This document shows, in pieces, positions 16,445 through 26,086 of a stretch of DNA of 64,000 nt. The stretch spans positions 1 through 64,000 of the forward strand of contig JACPCS010000141.1 of assembly GCA_016184455.1 (NCBI GenBank). The letters are read 5' to 3'. Origin of the DNA: Acidobacteriota bacterium. GTDB taxonomy: Bacteria; Acidobacteriota; Vicinamibacteria; Vicinamibacterales; UBA2999. Under the pieces are notes generated by a model, which saw nothing but the letters and a program-made list of their open reading frames with translations, did no database searches and had not been told where the DNA came from. The position numbers were made by a program, and so were the translations under genes. Position 1 is the stretch's first letter. Each line of letters begins with the position of its first letter.

Positions 16445-19438
16445 ATGCTTTGTCGAGTCGTGTCCCTGGTCGTCTTCTGTGTGCTCGCGTCCGCCCCTGT
16501 GTTCGCACAGGGCGGTGTCGCTGAAATCAACGGGAGCATCGCCGACGAGACCGGCAGCGTGCTGCCCGGCGTCACCATCACCATCACGGACGAAGCGACG
16601 AGTCTGATGCGGACCGCCGTGTCGAACGAGAGCGGCCGTTTCGTGATCCCGGCCGTGACACCGGGCCGGTACACGATTACCGCAGAATTGTCCGGTTTCC
16701 AGATGCAGCGGCGGACCGGCGTCTCGGTACTCGTCGGACAGGCCGTCACCCTCAGTTTCACGCTCGCCATCGGCGGCCTCACCGATCAGGTGACCGTGAC
16801 CGGCGAGGCGCCCCTCATCGAAGTGACGCAGACGCAGATCGGGTCGAACATCACCGCGCAGCAGATTGAGGATCTGCCGACGCAGGGCCGTCAGCAGTAC
16901 GCGCTGCTGCAGCTCGTGCCCGGCCTGACGCCGAACCTCGGGCCCGGCGCCTTCGAGGGGTCGCAGTACAGCGCCAACGGCCGCGAGACGGGCGGCAATC
17001 TGTTCCTCGTCGACGGCATGTACAACAACGATGACCGCACGCTGACGGGATCGGGGTCGCAGACGCGGATGACGATCGACACGACCGCGGAATACCAGGT
17101 GCTCGTCCACGAGTACGGCGCGGAGTACGGCGGCGCGACGGGCGTCGTCGTCAATGCCGTCACGAAGAGCGGCACCAATCAGTTCCACGGCCGCGGCGCG
17201 TATTACATTCAGGACGACACGCTGAACGCCACCAACTACTTCCTCAAGCAGCAGGGGCGCAAGAACCCGGACACCGGCGTGCGGACCGCGCTCGGCAGCG
17301 TCGGCGGGCCGATTCTCCGCAACAAGGCGTTCTTCTTCGTCAACTATGAGCGGCTCCGGATCGAGGAGGCGGCGTTCCTCAACTACCCGCCGGAAGCGGC
17401 TCCGCTCGCGACCTCGTACTCCACGGGGCTGCCGATCAGGTCGTCCAACATCTTTCAGCGCGTCGACTACGAGCTGAACGCGTCGCATCGCCTCAACTTC
17501 CGCGCGCTCTTCGATCCCAATGCGGTCGACGGACAGGACCACGTGCGCGACAAGCGGACGATCTCGGCCATGCGCATCGAGCGGGCGCCGAAGCCGGGCG
17601 AGTTCTTCTGGAGCGCGCAGTGGACCGGCGTCCTCAGCAGCCGCCTCGTGACCGAGACGCGCGTCTCGCGCGTCACCGAGGAACTGCATATCGGCGACCA
17701 GTCGCTCTTCGACGCCGGCGGCGACAAGGTCTACTCGCTCGAGGGCAAGGGCCGCGGCACGCTCACGAGCCTGGGCCAGCGCGACCAGCTCGATTTCGGC
17801 GCGGGGCAGCTGCATCCGGACTACCAGGCCGGCCCGCACGAGAGCCCGAGCGGCGCGTCGGTGACGAGCGTCCTGTTCGGCAACCAGACGACCTGGACCC
17901 CGAACAACCACACGCTGAAGTTCGGGTTCGGCATCAGCGAGAACGGCGGGACGAACGTCGTCGGCGGGAACTACTTCGGTCTGTTCGAGTTCCCGACCAA
18001 CCGTCCGTTCAATCCGGCCGACCTCACGACGTATCCGAGCCGCTACCAGATGCGCCTGGGCGAGCTGTTCTACGGCATGGACGACTGGCGGACGAACGCG
18101 TTCGTGGCCGACAAGTGGCAGATCAGCGACAAGGTCACGCTGAACCTCGGGGTTCGCTACGACTACCAGCACATGATCCCGGAGACGAAGGATGCGTTCG
18201 CGCCGCGGATCGGCGTGGCGTACGCGCCGGACGACAAGACGGTCATCCGCGCGGGCGTCGGGAAGTTCTACGAGTACCAGGCCACCGCCGTCGCGTCGAA
18301 CCTGCAGCTCAATGCCGTCATTTCCCCGACGTTCCAGTTCAACACGGGGGAGGACCTCTCCGCGACGCGCGGCGTGATGCCGGCGCATCCATGCCTGCGG
18401 CCGGACGGCCGCGACGGGATGGCGTACATCAGCGCGGCCTGCCGGGCGATGCTGATCGACACGCGCAACCGCGTGCAGGCGGGCTCGTTCGTGAACAACG
18501 AGCCGGTGCTCGACGGCGACCGGAAGATGGCGTACCTGATCGGCTTCAGTGGCGGCGTGCAGCGGGAGCTGCTGCCCGGCATCGCGCTGACGGTCGACTA
18601 CGTCGGCAACCGTGGCCGCGATCAGGTACTTCGAATCGACATCAACGAACCGCGGCGGCTGCCGAACGGCACGATCGGCCGCCCGGGTGTCGCCGTGTTC
18701 GATCCGAACGGCACGCTGATCCCGGCTGCGGCGAGGAGCACCAACTTCCAGCGCGTGCTGCAGTACATGTCGAGTTCCGAATTCAATACCGACTACGACG
18801 CGCTCGAGATCGCGGTGGTCCGGCGGTTCGCGAACCGCTGGTCCGGGCGGATGGCGTACACGTTGTCGCGCGCGCGCGACGTCAACGGCGGCCTCTCGAG
18901 CGGCGGCAACATCGTCGAGAAGCGGGTCAACGACGATCTCAATCCGCGGCTCGACTACGGCCTCGCCAACACCGACAACCGCCACTCCTTCACGAGCGGC
19001 GCGAACTGGGACGCATGGCGCGGGCTCGGCCTCGGCGCGACGTTCCGGTACTACTCCGGCAACCCGGTCAACGAATTCCTCGGCCGCGACGCCAACGGCG
19101 ACCGCGATAACTCGATGACGGGGACCAACGCCGCCGATCGCCCGGTGCGGGGCCGCGACGACGCGACGCGGCCGATCGCGTCGAAGGTCGACGCCAACGG
19201 GCTCGCCGTGCGCAACGGGATCAAGGGCAGCAACAAGGTCCTGCTCGATCTGCGGCTGCAGTACGTCTATCGCATGGCCGGGCAGCAGACGATGGGCTTC
19301 TACTGGGAGATCTACAACGCGCTCGATCGCGTGAACTTCGGGAACCCGATCGGCGACCGGCGCTCGCCGTTCTTCCTGCAGCCGATCAACGCCGACCTGC
19401 CGCGCACGATGCAGCTCGGGTGGCGCTACACGTTCTAA
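16445..19438 (+). CDS. TonB-dependent receptor, array copy 1, 997 aa
   Basis: Outer-membrane transporter. Signal peptide ends at VFAQG. The carboxypeptidase-regulatory-like domain (about 22-105) carries GSVLPGVTITITDEAT and RFVIPAVTPGRYTITAELSG; the plug region has QQIEDLPTQGRQQYALLQL and FLVDGMYNNDDRTLTG; the barrel ends in LGWRYTF. It is a close tandem duplicate of the next receptor (19972), with long identical stretches through plug and barrel, so ligands are probably related. It has its own promoter and is followed by a GGTAGC palindrome, i.e. a self-contained cassette. GAGGAGG precedes ATG 16445. Confidence 0.92.
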   Translation: MLCRVVSLVVFCVLASAPVFAQGGVAEINGSIADETGSVLPGVTITITDEATSLMRTAVSNESGRFVIPAVTPGRYTITAELSGFQMQRRTGVSVLVGQAVTLSFTLAIGGLTDQVTVTGEAPLIEVTQTQIGSNITAQQIEDLPTQGRQQYALLQLVPGLTPNLGPGAFEGSQYSANGRETGGNLFLVDGMYNNDDRTLTGSGSQTRMTIDTTAEYQVLVHEYGAEYGGATGVVVNAVTKSGTNQFHGRGAYYIQDDTLNATNYFLKQQGRKNPDTGVRTALGSVGGPILRNKAFFFVNYERLRIEEAAFLNYPPEAAPLATSYSTGLPIRSSNIFQRVDYELNASHRLNFRALFDPNAVDGQDHVRDKRTISAMRIERAPKPGEFFWSAQWTGVLSSRLVTETRVSRVTEELHIGDQSLFDAGGDKVYSLEGKGRGTLTSLGQRDQLDFGAGQLHPDYQAGPHESPSGASVTSVLFGNQTTWTPNNHTLKFGFGISENGGTNVVGGNYFGLFEFPTNRPFNPADLTTYPSRYQMRLGELFYGMDDWRTNAFVADKWQISDKVTLNLGVRYDYQHMIPETKDAFAPRIGVAYAPDDKTVIRAGVGKFYEYQATAVASNLQLNAVISPTFQFNTGEDLSATRGVMPAHPCLRPDGRDGMAYISAACRAMLIDTRNRVQAGSFVNNEPVLDGDRKMAYLIGFSGGVQRELLPGIALTVDYVGNRGRDQVLRIDINEPRRLPNGTIGRPGVAVFDPNGTLIPAAARSTNFQRVLQYMSSSEFNTDYDALEIAVVRRFANRWSGRMAYTLSRARDVNGGLSSGGNIVEKRVNDDLNPRLDYGLANTDNRHSFTSGANWDAWRGLGLGATFRYYSGNPVNEFLGRDANGDRDNSMTGTNAADRPVRGRDDATRPIASKVDANGLAVRNGIKGSNKVLLDLRLQYVYRMAGQQTMGFYWEIYNALDRVNFGNPIGDRRSPFFLQPINADLPRTMQLGWRYTF

Positions 19439-19490
19439 GCTGGTCGGTAGTCGGTAGCTGGTAGCCGGTAGCCCCACCGGCTACCGGCCG
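19439..19490. repeat. GGTAGC-type palindrome after TBDR copy 1
   Basis: Several GGTAGYYGGTAG units end in a perfect hairpin, GCCGGTAGCC (19464-19473) pairing with GGCTACCGGC (19479-19488) over a five-base loop. Related elements follow the next three receptor genes and the leuA gene. Confidence 0.8.
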
Positions 19491-19573
19491 CCGCGACTGC
19501 CTGCGACCTCCACCCTTGTTGCACACAACCTTTGCCGCGTTTCCGTCCCGTCTCGGCCCTAGGCCCATTTGTG

Positions 19574-19602
19574 TTGACCTCGCGAGGCGCGCTGCCTACT
19601 AG
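19574..19602 (+). promoter_or_regulatory. Promoter left over from a deleted TBDR gene
   Basis: TTGACC and TACTAG are separated by 17 bases. The following leader (GTTCATCC, CGTCGGTCC, TAACC, AAAGGAGG) matches the leaders of the intact receptor genes but leads only into the 35-codon remnant at 19701. Confidence 0.6.
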
Positions 19603-19700
19603 CATGGCGCGCATGTCATAACGCTGTTCCTCTCGGTCGGCCTCGCGCCCTGGGTTCATCCGCGTCGGTCCCGCTCTCGTAACCAAAGGAGGCGGACATC

Positions 19701-19808
19701 GCGAACACCGTGACCGCCCTGCAGAACCGCTCGGGTCCGTCGTTCCTGGATCCGCTCGGAATCCTGCCGCCGCGTCTCGCGGAGGTTGGCCTGTCCTACC
19801 GGTTCTGA
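19701..19808 (+). pseudogene. TBDR deletion remnant (last 35 codons)
   Basis: The frame from 19701 reads ANTVTALQNRSG, then ILPPRLAEVGLSYRF and a stop. It is nearly the C-terminus of the receptor at 23190-26084 (ANTATGLQNRSG, ILPPRLAEVALSYRF). Directly upstream, AAAGGAGGCGGACAT corresponds to the ribosome site and the first two bases of the start codon in that gene. Everything between the start codon and the final barrel strands is missing, so this is an internal deletion of a former array copy. No usable start codon remains. Confidence 0.85.
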
Positions 19809-19814
19809 CCCCTC

Positions 19815-19850
19815 CAGCCGGCCGGCTCCCTCGTACGGGGCCGGCCGGTG
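19815..19850 (+). terminator. Strong G+C hairpin after the TBDR remnant
   Basis: CCGGCCGGC (19818-19826) pairs perfectly with GCCGGCCGG (19840-19848) seven bases after the remnant's stop codon. No T-tract follows, so intrinsic termination is uncertain; a roadblock or 3' stabilising role is possible. Confidence 0.5.
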
Positions 19851-19859
19851 TCCTCGGCG

Positions 19860-19868
19860 TGCTAGGAT
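19860..19868 (+). promoter_or_regulatory. Extended -10 promoter for TBDR gene 19972
   Basis: TGCTAGGAT is an extended -10 element. The sequence after it matches the leaders of the other array copies (GTGTAA, CTTCATCC, TCGGCGG, TAACC, GAGGAGG). The TTGACC -35 element of the other copies is absent at the right spacing because the preceding hairpin occupies that position. Confidence 0.5.
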
Positions 19869-19926
19869 CCGCGCCGTGTAAGCACTCGCGGCGGCTTCAT
19901 CCCTCACGTCGGCGGCTCTCTATCTG

Positions 19927-19951
19927 CCGAAACGCCTTCACGGCGTTTCGG
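19927..19951 (+). promoter_or_regulatory. Leader hairpin upstream of TBDR gene 19972
   Basis: CCGAAACGCC and GGCGTTTCGG form a perfect 10-bp stem with a five-base TTCAC loop, ending nine bases before the GAGGAGG ribosome site. It is absent from the other array leaders and could influence mRNA stability or ribosome access. Confidence 0.55.
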
Positions 19952-19971
19952 AATAACCCGAGGAGGCCGAC

Positions 19972-22959
19972 ATGCTTCGTGGTGTGCTGCGCGTCGCCGT
20001 CGTTGCCTTCGTCGCCGTTCTCTCCGCCGTCCCTGCGTTCGGACAGGGAGCCGTGGCGGAGATCAACGGGAATGCCGTAGACCAAACAGGCGCTGCTCTT
20101 CCGGGCGCTACCATCACTATTACTGATGAAGCCACGGGCTTGAGGCGAACGGGCGTGGCCAACGAGAGCGGCCGGTTCGTCATTCCGGCCGTCACACCGG
20201 GCCGCTACACGATCAGAGCGGAGCTGTCCGGCTTTCAGACCCAGACGCGGACCGGGATCACGATCCTCGTCGGCCAGGCGGTCACGCTCAATTTCACGCT
20301 GCCCATCGGCACGCTGACCGATGTGGTGACGGTGACCGGTGAGGCGCCGATCGTCGAGGTCACGCAGACCCAGATCGGGGCGAACATCTCGGCCCAGCAG
20401 ATCGAAGACCTCCCGACACAGGGCCGCCAGCAGTACGCGCTGCTGCAGTTGGTGCCCGGGCTGACGCCGAACCTGGGGCCCGGCGCATTCGAGGGAGCGC
20501 AGTACAGCGCGAACGGCCGCCAAACCGGGGGCAACCTGTTCCTGGTCGATGGCATGTACAACAATGACGATCGCACGCTGACCGGGTCGGGATCGCAGAC
20601 CCGCATGACGATCGACACGACCGCGGAGTACCAGGTGTTGACGCACGAGTACGGCGCGGAATACGGCGGCGCCACGGGCGTCATCGTGAACGCAGTCACC
20701 AAGAGCGGGACCAACGATTTTCATGGACGGGGCGCGTACTACCTCCAGGACAGCAGCCTCGACGCCACCAACTACTTCCTGAAAAAGGAAGGGAGAGAAA
20801 ACCCGGATAGCGGCGTCAAGACGGCCCTGGGCAGCGTCGGCGGGCCGATTCTCCGGAACAAGGCGTTCTTCTTCATCAACCTCGAGCGCCTGCGCATCAA
20901 TGAAGCGGCCAACCTGAACTTTCCTCCGGAAGCGGCGCCGCTGGCGACGTCGTACTCGGTGGCGCTCCCGATCAAGTCCACCAACCTCTTTCATCGGCTC
21001 GATTACCAGTTGAACGGGTCGCACAGCTTCAGTTGGCGGGCGCTCTTCGACCCGAATGCGGTGGACGGCCAGAGTCACGTGAGGGACAAGCGGACCATCT
21101 CGGCGATGCGGATCGAGCGCGCGCCGAAGCCTGGAGAGTTCTTCTTCAGCGGGCAGTGGCTGGGCGTGCTCGGCGCGCGCATGGTCAACGAAGCACGCCT
21201 CTCACGCGTCACCGAGGAGCTGCACGTCGGCGACCAGGCGCTCTTCGACACGGGCGGGGATAAGGTCTTCGAGCTCGCGGCAAAGGGCCGCGGCGAGCTG
21301 AGCGGCCTTGGCAGCCGCGACCAACTGGACTTCGGGTCGGGGCAGCTGCACCCGGACTACCAGGCCGGTCCGCACGAGAGCCCGAGCGGGGCGTCCGTGA
21401 CGACGATTGCCTTCAGCGACCAGTTGACGTACACGCCGGGCAACCACACGTTGAAGTTCGGCTTCGGCGCGAGCCAGAACGGCGGGACGAACGTGGTCGG
21501 GGGGAACTACTTCGGGCTGTTCGAGTTTCAGGGGAATCGACCGTTCGATCCGGCGCAGGCGCCCACCTATCCGAGCCGCTTCCGGATGCGATTGGGCGAG
21601 TTGTTCTACGAGATGGACGACTGGCGCACGAACGTCTTCGTCGCCGACAAGTGGCAGGCGACGGGCAAGCTGACGCTGAACCTGGGGATTCGGTACGACT
21701 ACCAGCACCTGATCCCGCAGACGAAGGATGCCTTCGCGCCCAGGGCGGGCATCGCCTACGCGCCCGACGAGAAGACCGTCATCCGCGCGGGCATTGGCCG
21801 ATTCTACGAGTATCAGGCGACCGCCGTCGCGTCCAACCTTCTCCTGAACGCCGTCATCTCGCCGACGAATCAATTCGACACCGGCGAGGACATCTCGGCG
21901 ACGCGCGGCGTGCTGCCGGCGCATCCGTGTCTGCGGCCGGACGGGCGTGAGGGCCTGGCGGTCATCAGCGCGGCGTGCCGGGCGCAGCTCGTGGATATTC
22001 GCAACCGGGTCGCGGCCGGCGGGTTTATCAACACCGAGCCCCGGCTCGATGGGAATCGCCAGATGGGGTATCTCATCGGGTTCAGTGCGGGCGTTCAGCG
22101 TGAGCTCCTGCCGGGCGTGGCCCTCACCGTGGATTACGTCGGCAACCGCGGGCGCGACCAGACGCTGCTCATCGATATCAACGAGCCGCGGCTGTTGCCC
22201 GATGGGCGGATCGGCCGGCCCGGTGCCTCGGTGTTCGACCCGGACGGGAGGCTCATCCCGGCCGCGGCGCGCAACACGAGCTTCCAGCGCGTGCTGCAGT
22301 ATCAGACGCGCCCGGAGTTCAACACCGACTACGATGCCCTCGAAGTGAGCGTCGTGCGGCGGCTGGCCAACCGCTGGTCCGGCCGCATGGCGTACACGCT
22401 GTCGCGGTCGCGCGATGTCGACGCCACCACGACCGGCGGCGGCAACATCGTCGAAAAGCGGGTCAACAACGATCTCGATCCGCGCCTCGACTATGGCCTG
22501 GCCAACACCGACAACCGGCATGCGTTCTCGAGCGGGGCGAACTGGGATGCGTGGCGCGGGCTCGCTGCCGGCTTCACGGTCCGGTACTATTCCGGCAACC
22601 CGGTCAACGAAACGCTGGGGCGCGATGTGAACGGCGACCGCGACGGCGCCAACTTCGATCGCCCCGTCAGAGGCCGCGATGACGCGACGCGGCCGATCGT
22701 GTCGAAGGTTGACGCGAACGGAGTGGCCGTCCGGAACGGCATCAAAGGCAACAACAAGGTGCTGCTGGATCTGCGGCTCCAGTACGTCTACCGGATGGCC
22801 GGGCAGCAGACGATGGGGTTCTACTGGGAGATCTACAACGCCCTCGACCGGGTCAACTTCGGCAATCCCATCGGAGACCGCCGCTCGCCGTTCTTCATGC
22901 AGTCGATCACCGCCGACCTGCCGCGGACGATGCAGCTGGGGTGGCGGTACACGTTCTGA
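19972..22959 (+). CDS. TonB-dependent receptor, array copy 2, 995 aa
   Basis: Near-duplicate of copy 1. Signal peptide ends at AFGQG, then GAALPGATITITDEAT, RFVIPAVTPGRYTIRAELSG, QQIEDLPTQGRQQYALLQL, FLVDGMYNNDDRTLTG, a large barrel and the same LGWRYTF terminus. Differences from copy 1 are scattered rather than clustered and the reading frames are intact, so both are probably under selection. GAGGAGG precedes ATG 19972. It has its own leader, with an added hairpin, and a GGTAGC palindrome downstream. Confidence 0.92.
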   Translation: MLRGVLRVAVVAFVAVLSAVPAFGQGAVAEINGNAVDQTGAALPGATITITDEATGLRRTGVANESGRFVIPAVTPGRYTIRAELSGFQTQTRTGITILVGQAVTLNFTLPIGTLTDVVTVTGEAPIVEVTQTQIGANISAQQIEDLPTQGRQQYALLQLVPGLTPNLGPGAFEGAQYSANGRQTGGNLFLVDGMYNNDDRTLTGSGSQTRMTIDTTAEYQVLTHEYGAEYGGATGVIVNAVTKSGTNDFHGRGAYYLQDSSLDATNYFLKKEGRENPDSGVKTALGSVGGPILRNKAFFFINLERLRINEAANLNFPPEAAPLATSYSVALPIKSTNLFHRLDYQLNGSHSFSWRALFDPNAVDGQSHVRDKRTISAMRIERAPKPGEFFFSGQWLGVLGARMVNEARLSRVTEELHVGDQALFDTGGDKVFELAAKGRGELSGLGSRDQLDFGSGQLHPDYQAGPHESPSGASVTTIAFSDQLTYTPGNHTLKFGFGASQNGGTNVVGGNYFGLFEFQGNRPFDPAQAPTYPSRFRMRLGELFYEMDDWRTNVFVADKWQATGKLTLNLGIRYDYQHLIPQTKDAFAPRAGIAYAPDEKTVIRAGIGRFYEYQATAVASNLLLNAVISPTNQFDTGEDISATRGVLPAHPCLRPDGREGLAVISAACRAQLVDIRNRVAAGGFINTEPRLDGNRQMGYLIGFSAGVQRELLPGVALTVDYVGNRGRDQTLLIDINEPRLLPDGRIGRPGASVFDPDGRLIPAAARNTSFQRVLQYQTRPEFNTDYDALEVSVVRRLANRWSGRMAYTLSRSRDVDATTTGGGNIVEKRVNNDLDPRLDYGLANTDNRHAFSSGANWDAWRGLAAGFTVRYYSGNPVNETLGRDVNGDRDGANFDRPVRGRDDATRPIVSKVDANGVAVRNGIKGNNKVLLDLRLQYVYRMAGQQTMGFYWEIYNALDRVNFGNPIGDRRSPFFMQSITADLPRTMQLGWRYTF

Positions 22960-22964
22960 GACTG

Positions 22965-23011
22965 GCCGGTAGCTGGTCGCCGCAAGCTGATAGCGGCGAC
23001 CGGCTACCGGC
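22965..23011. repeat. GGTAGC-type palindrome after TBDR copy 2
   Basis: A 19-bp stem (22965-22983 with 22993-23011, one mismatch) around a nine-base loop. It has the same GGTAGC/GCTACC vocabulary as 19439-19490 but an inserted GGTCGCCGC block. Further GGCTACC half-units trail to about 23036. Confidence 0.8.
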
Positions 23012-23090
23012 TACTACCCGGCTACCACCCGCGTGCAAATCTCGCTACCTCAACCCATAGTGTGGTGTTTCGACCCTACGCCGTTTTGCC

Positions 23091-23119
23091 TTGACCCGGA
23101 GGGGGCGCCTCCCTAGGAT
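23091..23119 (+). promoter_or_regulatory. Promoter for TBDR gene 23190
   Basis: TTGACC and TAGGAT are separated by 17 bases. The leader then reads CATGTAACGACCCCGCA, TTCATACC, GGCGGTCCTTTTAACC and AGGAGGG, nearly the same as upstream of 26273. Confidence 0.7.
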
Positions 23120-23189
23120 GGCGGCCATGTAACGACCCCGCATCTTCATACCTGCGCGCCGGCGGTCCTTTTAACCAAGGAGGGCCGAC

Positions 23190-26084
23190 ATGCTTCGCCG
23201 CTCGTTGTACGTTGCCCCGGTCGTCGCCGTCGTCGTCCTCTCCACTGTCCCCGTGTTTGCCCAGGGGACGGCCGCCACCATCGGCGGTCACGTCACCGAC
23301 CAGACTGGCGCCGTGCTCCCGGGCGTCACGGTCACGGCGACCAGTCCCGCCCTGCAGGTCCCGCAAGTCACAGGCGTGACGAACGCGGTAGGCGAGTATC
23401 GCCTGACGCCGCTGCCGATTGGCGTCTATGAGATCAGTTTTGAGATCCCAGGATTTCAGACTGTCCGGCGCCAGGACGTCCGGCTGACGGTCGGCTTCAC
23501 CGCCAGGCTGGATGTGTCGCTGGGCATCGCCGCCGTGGGCGAGACGGTCACGGTGTCCGGCCAGGCGCCGGTCGTGGACGTCACGTCGACGTCCAGCACC
23601 ACGCAGCTCACGAACGAGATTCTCCAGCTCTCGGCCACCCCGCGCAACAACGTCATGAGCATCTTGACGATGGCGCCGGGCGTGCGCACCTTCGTCGAGG
23701 TCGGGGGCGGGACCATGATGCTGGAGAACCCGAATCCGCGCGCGTACGGCGTGGGCGGCTCGATCTGGTACACCCTCGACGGGATTGCGGCCCGCACCAC
23801 CAACCAGTCGGTATCCTGGGACTATCAGACGATCGAGGAGGTGCGCGTCCAGACCCTCGGACTCGATGCGGAGCAGCCGACGCGCGGCGTCCAGATGACG
23901 GCCGTCGTGAAGTCCGGAGGCAATGAGTTCCACGGCAGCGGGTTCTGGTCGGGGGCGAACAAGAGCCTCGAGGACACCAACGTCGATGCGGAGCTGGAGG
24001 CCATCGGCATCACGTCGGGCGACCGGCTCGACACGCAGTCCGATTTCAGCGGGGAGCTGGGGGGCCGCGTCGTGCGGGACCGGCTGTGGTTCTACAGCGC
24101 CGCCCGCCGGCGCTACGCCGCCTATGACGTGTTGAACACGTTCAAGCCGGACGGATCGCCCGGGCAGCTCATCAACAAGCAACGGATCTTCACGAACAAA
24201 GTCTCGTATCAGGCGACCCGCTCGAACCGGCTGATCTTCCTGAACATGTGGGAGAACGGCCCGGAGGAGAAGGGGCTCAACGAGTTCATCTCGTATGAGG
24301 CGCGGGAGTTCAAGGACAACGGACGGACCAATACGAAGATCGAGTGGGAGGGGGTGCGGGGCAACGCGCTCATCGCCAACCTCCAGCTCGCGCATACCAG
24401 GAACGACAGCGGCTCTCCATTCCTCAACACCCCCGGGATTGTCGGGCGCAGCGACCTGGAGACCGAGCGGGTCAGCGGCGACAACGTGGTCGCCGGGGAG
24501 CACAGCTATAACCGCACGTATCACTCCAGAGGCAGTGTGAGCTGGTACAAGCCGGACTGGGGGTACGGGAACCATGAGCTCAAGTCGGGCTTCGACTACA
24601 ACGCCGACACGAACGAGTTCCCCGGCCTGCTGACGAAGCCGCACAACTATCACCTGCAATATGCCGACGGGGTCCCCGACCGCGTGGCCTTCTTCAACGC
24701 CCCGGTCATCCCGCATCGGGTCGCGAACAACCTTGGCGTGTACGTGAAGGACAGTTGGACCACGGGGCGGCTGACACTGAATCTTGGGGCTCGCTATTCC
24801 CATGAATCGGTGTTCGTGCCCGAGCAGTGCCGTGAGGCCGCGTCCTTTCCGTCGGACGCCATGTTCCCCGCCCAGTGCTTCGACAAGGTGCAGCTCCCCA
24901 TCCAGAACCTGGTGGTGCCGCGCCTGCACGCGGCGTACGACCTCTCGGGCGACGGCAAGACCGTGGTGAAAGGCGGGTGGGGAAGGTACGGGTTCAGGCG
25001 CGAGGTCGCCCTCGCGGCCCGGTACGATCCGCTGGCCATCACCTACGGCATCTTTGCCTGGCGCGACCTGAACGGGAACAACGACTGGGATCTCGGCGAG
25101 ACGAACCGCGATCCCAACGGACCCGATTTCATCGAGACCGCCGCCAACGAGTTCGGCGCCCTGCCGCCGCGGTTCGTGCCGAACCCCGACGAGAAGCAGG
25201 TGATCTTCGATGAGTTCAACCTGTCGTTCGAGCACGAGCTGATGGCGAATTTCTCCATCCGGGCGACGGGGATCTATTCCCAGACGAAGAACGTCCTGCG
25301 CCATCGGAACACGTTCCGCCCCTTCGAGGCCTACAACATTCCGGTCACGAACATCGATCCGGGACCGGATGGGCGTCGTGGGACCGCGGACGACGGCGGA
25401 CTGGTCACGTACTTCGAGTATTCTCCGGCCTTGAGGGGCCTGCAGTTCGAGCAGTACCAGTCCGTCAACGACTCGAGAGCCGATCAGAACTTCAAGACGA
25501 TTGAAGTGGCGGCGCTCAAGCGGCTCGCGGACCGCTGGCAGCTGCTGGCCTCGTACTCGGCCACGAAGAAACACTGGCCCATCGGCGCGCAGGGGAGCGC
25601 CAGTTCCCTCGGCTTCGGCACCTCCAGCCCCACCTTCTCGGCCGCGGGCGAGCACGTCGGGTTCCTCACGCCCAACGCCGAGATCTTCTCCGTGGACAAC
25701 ACGTGGGACTGGGATGCCAAGGTCATTGGGACCTACATCATGCCGGGCGGCGTGGCGCTGTCCGGGAACTTCCACCACACGAGCGGCGATCCGTTCGCGC
25801 GGCAGGTGCGATTCACCGGCGGCCGGACCATTCCGTCGATCGTCCTGAATGTCGAGCCGATCGGGACCCACCGCCGGCCGAACCTCAACATCGTGCAGTT
25901 CCGGGTCGAGAAGCGCTTCACGTTGCCGAGTGCACACATCGCGACGGTCACACTCAATGTGTACAACGCGCTGAACGCGAACACGGCAACCGGTCTGCAG
26001 AACCGCTCGGGCTCGGAGTTCCTGCGGCCCCGGTCGATCCTGCCGCCCCGCCTGGCGGAGGTGGCCCTCTCGTACCGCTTCTGA
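23190..26084 (+). CDS. TonB-dependent receptor, array copy 3, 964 aa
   Basis: Signal peptide MLRRSLYVAPVVAVVV to VFAQG, carboxypeptidase-regulatory-like domain (TIGGHVTDQTGAVLPGVTVTA), plug region (ILQLSATPRNNVMSILTMAPG, broken here as ILQLSATPRNN then VMSILTMAPG) and a barrel ending in VALSYRF. It belongs to a different receptor subtype from copies 1 and 2. AGGAGGG precedes ATG. The deletion remnant at 19701-19808 derives from a close relative of this gene. Ligand unknown. Confidence 0.92.
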   Translation: MLRRSLYVAPVVAVVVLSTVPVFAQGTAATIGGHVTDQTGAVLPGVTVTATSPALQVPQVTGVTNAVGEYRLTPLPIGVYEISFEIPGFQTVRRQDVRLTVGFTARLDVSLGIAAVGETVTVSGQAPVVDVTSTSSTTQLTNEILQLSATPRNNVMSILTMAPGVRTFVEVGGGTMMLENPNPRAYGVGGSIWYTLDGIAARTTNQSVSWDYQTIEEVRVQTLGLDAEQPTRGVQMTAVVKSGGNEFHGSGFWSGANKSLEDTNVDAELEAIGITSGDRLDTQSDFSGELGGRVVRDRLWFYSAARRRYAAYDVLNTFKPDGSPGQLINKQRIFTNKVSYQATRSNRLIFLNMWENGPEEKGLNEFISYEAREFKDNGRTNTKIEWEGVRGNALIANLQLAHTRNDSGSPFLNTPGIVGRSDLETERVSGDNVVAGEHSYNRTYHSRGSVSWYKPDWGYGNHELKSGFDYNADTNEFPGLLTKPHNYHLQYADGVPDRVAFFNAPVIPHRVANNLGVYVKDSWTTGRLTLNLGARYSHESVFVPEQCREAASFPSDAMFPAQCFDKVQLPIQNLVVPRLHAAYDLSGDGKTVVKGGWGRYGFRREVALAARYDPLAITYGIFAWRDLNGNNDWDLGETNRDPNGPDFIETAANEFGALPPRFVPNPDEKQVIFDEFNLSFEHELMANFSIRATGIYSQTKNVLRHRNTFRPFEAYNIPVTNIDPGPDGRRGTADDGGLVTYFEYSPALRGLQFEQYQSVNDSRADQNFKTIEVAALKRLADRWQLLASYSATKKHWPIGAQGSASSLGFGTSSPTFSAAGEHVGFLTPNAEIFSVDNTWDWDAKVIGTYIMPGGVALSGNFHHTSGDPFARQVRFTGGRTIPSIVLNVEPIGTHRRPNLNIVQFRVEKRFTLPSAHIATVTLNVYNALNANTATGLQNRSGSEFLRPRSILPPRLAEVALSYRF

Positions 26085-26086
26085 CC

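Noticed and set aside
19439-19490. CRISPR-like repeats
   Set aside because: The GGTAGC units are short, degenerate and adjacent, with no regular spacers, and no cas genes are present.
16445-22959. Diversity-generating retroelement acting on the paired receptors
   Set aside because: No reverse transcriptase or template repeat, and the differences between copies are scattered and not adenine-specific.
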